Positions 34,253 to 35,133 of a DNA stretch of 35,133 nucleotides are shown here, piece by piece. The notes beneath the pieces were generated by a model that was not told the DNA's origin, ran no database searches, and was given only the letters and a program-made list of their open reading frames with translations. Each line of letters begins with the position of its first letter. Position 1 is the first letter of the stretch. The translations under genes and the position numbers were made by a program. This DNA comes from Desulfuromonadales bacterium. Lineage in GTDB: Bacteria > Desulfobacterota > Desulfuromonadia > Desulfuromonadales > Geopsychrobacteraceae. The stretch is from contig JAFGEL010000031.1 in the NCBI GenBank assembly GCA_016931615.1, positions 1-35,133 of the forward strand. Direction: 5' to 3'.

Positions 34253-34607
34253 TCTGTCCCAGGATGCACAGCGACTGTCATGCCGGGGGCAGTGACCTTG
34301 ACAAATCACCAAAATACGGCTTGAGTAATGTAAAGTTTTGATTTCGTTCCGCTAAGGGGGGAGTAGTGGAAAGAAAAACTTACTATAAAAACCTGAACGC
34401 TACCGACCAGATCAAAACTGGTTCGGTAGCGTTTTTTTTGAAGTTTGAACGTCAACGAGGGGGCTATGACAAACAGAGGCGACAGGGCTGCTGCTAAAAC
34501 TGCTTGATCAGATGGGCGAGTCTGTGTCTTCAGGCATTTTCAGCCATGCACGGTCAGGCCTTTTGGCAGCGGTGGCTTAATAGGATAGCTTGAATTTGGC
34601 TTGAATT
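34253..34607. other. Intergenic region between TRAP system 2 and the cassette-like end
   Basis: The stretch holds a strong terminator (34396-34439). Apart from a weak GTG reading frame at 34366 that runs through the terminator, it has no gene. TTGACA occurs at 34298-34303, but no matching -10 stands at 16-18 bases. The part from 34441 on shows no similarity to the preceding operon. No attI or second attC site could be recognised in it. Confidence 0.45.
34396..34439 (+). terminator. Strong intrinsic terminator downstream of TRAP system 2
   Basis: AACGCTACCGA-CCAG (34396-34410) pairs with CTGG-TTCGGTAGCGTT (34418 onward) with one bulged base and a 7-base loop, followed by a run of eight T. Confidence 0.88.
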
Positions 34608-34922
34608 GTGACCTTTGCGCCAAAAGGGTTGGGAGGCCACGTAAAGCGGCAGAGAAATATCCGGGAAGTGTCCCTAATATTTTCAGGTGGGTTCTTCCAA
34701 GACTTAAAGCATGTTTCAATTTATGCCCCGTACTGCGATGCTTTCATTATGGACCGACCAATGGCAGCTATAGTTTCTGATCCTCGTATAGATTTACAAG
34801 CCAATTTTGGAGTCAAAGTTTTTTCACTTAACAACTGGGATCAACTTCTTGATTGGTTAAATGAACAGGAACAAGATATGTCTATCGAGCATCGTGCGGG
34901 TTTGGCAGCTGCTTATCCTTGA
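34608..34922 (+). CDS. Orphan cassette-type ORF, probably a C-terminal fragment
   Basis: The frame encodes 104 residues. The second half (SIYAPYCDAFIMDRPMAAIV, then VKVFSLNNWDQLLDWLNEQ) resembles the C-terminal part of larger uncharacterised bacterial proteins having a PYCDA(M/F)xxD motif, possibly PIN-like; this recall is tentative. The first 25 residues look random. An in-frame stop lies two codons before the GTG, and no ribosome site is present, so the 5' part seems lost. It ends about 20 bases before an attC-like site, as expected for an integron cassette gene. Confidence 0.45.
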   Translation: MTFAPKGLGGHVKRQRNIREVSLIFSGGFFQDLKHVSIYAPYCDAFIMDRPMAAIVSDPRIDLQANFGVKVFSLNNWDQLLDWLNEQEQDMSIEHRAGLAAAYP

Positions 34923-34941
34923 CATATAGAAATTTAAAATG

Positions 34942-35030
34942 CCCTAACCAGCGCATTAACGCAGACGGGAAGAACGCTGGCAGCCTGACGGGCTAGTTTG
35001 GTGGCCCGCTGGTTATGCGTGGCGTTAGTT
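34942..35030 (+). repeat. Integron attC-like recombination site
   Basis: About 89 bases of imperfect dyad are flanked by CCCTAAC (34942-34948) and GTTAGTT (35024-35030), close to the RYYYAAC and GTTRRRY ends of attC. The outer arms (34945-34969 and 35005-35027) pair over about 20 positions with extra unpaired bases on the left arm, including the GCAGACGGG / CCCGCTGG core common in chromosomal attC sites. By this asymmetry, cassette genes should read to the right. No integrase gene is in the window, so it may belong to an array beginning here or to an isolated attC. Confidence 0.7.
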
Positions 35031-35046
35031 GCAAAAATGATTTCAG

Positions 35047-35133
35047 CTACTCAATAGGGAACTTTTGTTTTTGATGAAGAACTCGCAGAATGCGAATCGT
35101 GGATCCGTCAACAAAATAAGATACGATCATTGA
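35047..35133 (-). CDS. RelE/ParE-type toxin, C-terminal 28 residues only
   Basis: Read leftward from the window edge, the frame gives SMIVSYFVDGSTIRILRVLH and ends eight residues later. The I(V)-Y-F/R-x-D-x-x-IxIxRVLH pattern is the C-terminal strand pair of the RelE/ParE toxin fold; the usual final pattern is RVLHxxRD. Such toxins inhibit translation or DNA gyrase and are paired with an antitoxin gene just upstream, which would lie beyond the edge. Toxin-antitoxin pairs are frequent integron cassettes. The gene runs opposite to the orientation inferred from the attC site. Confidence 0.65.
   Translation of the reverse strand, partial: SMIVSYFVDGSTIRILRVLHQKQKFPIE

Noticed and set aside
34366-34500. 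Short GTG reading frame behind AAGGGGGGAG
   Set aside because: The ribosome site is too close to the GTG, the frame passes through a strong terminator, and the product is low in information.
34441-34600. Possible attI site or second attC left of the orphan ORF
   Set aside because: A stretch resembling the CCTAAAACAAAG part of attI1 was noted near 34485-34505, but no GTTRRRY core accompanies it.
1-35133. tRNA or rRNA genes, CRISPR arrays, insertion sequences
   Set aside because: No cloverleaf, rRNA segment, regularly spaced repeat or transposase was noticed by eye. The attC-like site is the only mobile-element signal.

Overview
The window looks like chromosomal DNA of moderate GC from a Gram-negative bacterium, most likely a deltaproteobacterium of the Desulfuromonas/Geobacter/Pelobacter type. 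The pointers are a fused LutB-LutA lactate oxidation protein, a phosphofructokinase with the pyrophosphate-type signature, orphan hybrid histidine kinases, a PocR-PAS-LuxR regulator, a GspA/GspB pair and TRAP transporters. The taxonomic call is inference; no rRNA or tRNA gene was seen.

Layout. 1-843 (minus) is the N-terminal part of a thiolase. 1181-3990 is a lactate utilisation operon (LutC, then a LutB/LutA fusion) behind a promoter that overlaps a FadR/LldR-type operator; it ends in a strong terminator. 4159-8423 holds a double-Cache hybrid kinase, thioredoxin 2 and two half-size permease genes. 8523-11028 (minus) holds phosphofructokinase, a TrhA/hemolysin III membrane protein and a degenerate hemerythrin-like protein. 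11152-12662 is a PocR-type regulator with an apparent frameshift in its first codons. 12613-13881 (minus) is L-serine dehydratase. A compact promoter-hairpin-terminator unit (14093-14243) precedes an MFS transporter. Then come GspA and GspB and a second hybrid kinase, with a periplasmic solute-binding sensor.

20138-34252 is a catabolic island. Divergent from a GntR/FCD regulator (24847) are a DUF1445 (D-glutamate cyclase-like) gene and a full-length 5-oxoprolinase. Downstream of the regulator run a TRAP transporter (DctP-Q-M), a DUF2848 protein, an AEC-family carrier, a nitrilase-superfamily amidase and a second complete TRAP transporter. Together they suggest uptake of a small carboxylate or amide, such as 5-oxoproline, D-glutamate or a related gamma-glutamyl breakdown product, and its conversion to glutamate. 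A 12-base word shared by both control regions is a candidate regulator site.

The right end (about 34600-35133) differs in character. It has a short orphan ORF, an integron attC-like recombination site, and the C-terminal end of a RelE/ParE-type toxin on the opposite strand. This looks like the edge of an integron gene-cassette array. No integrase is in the window.
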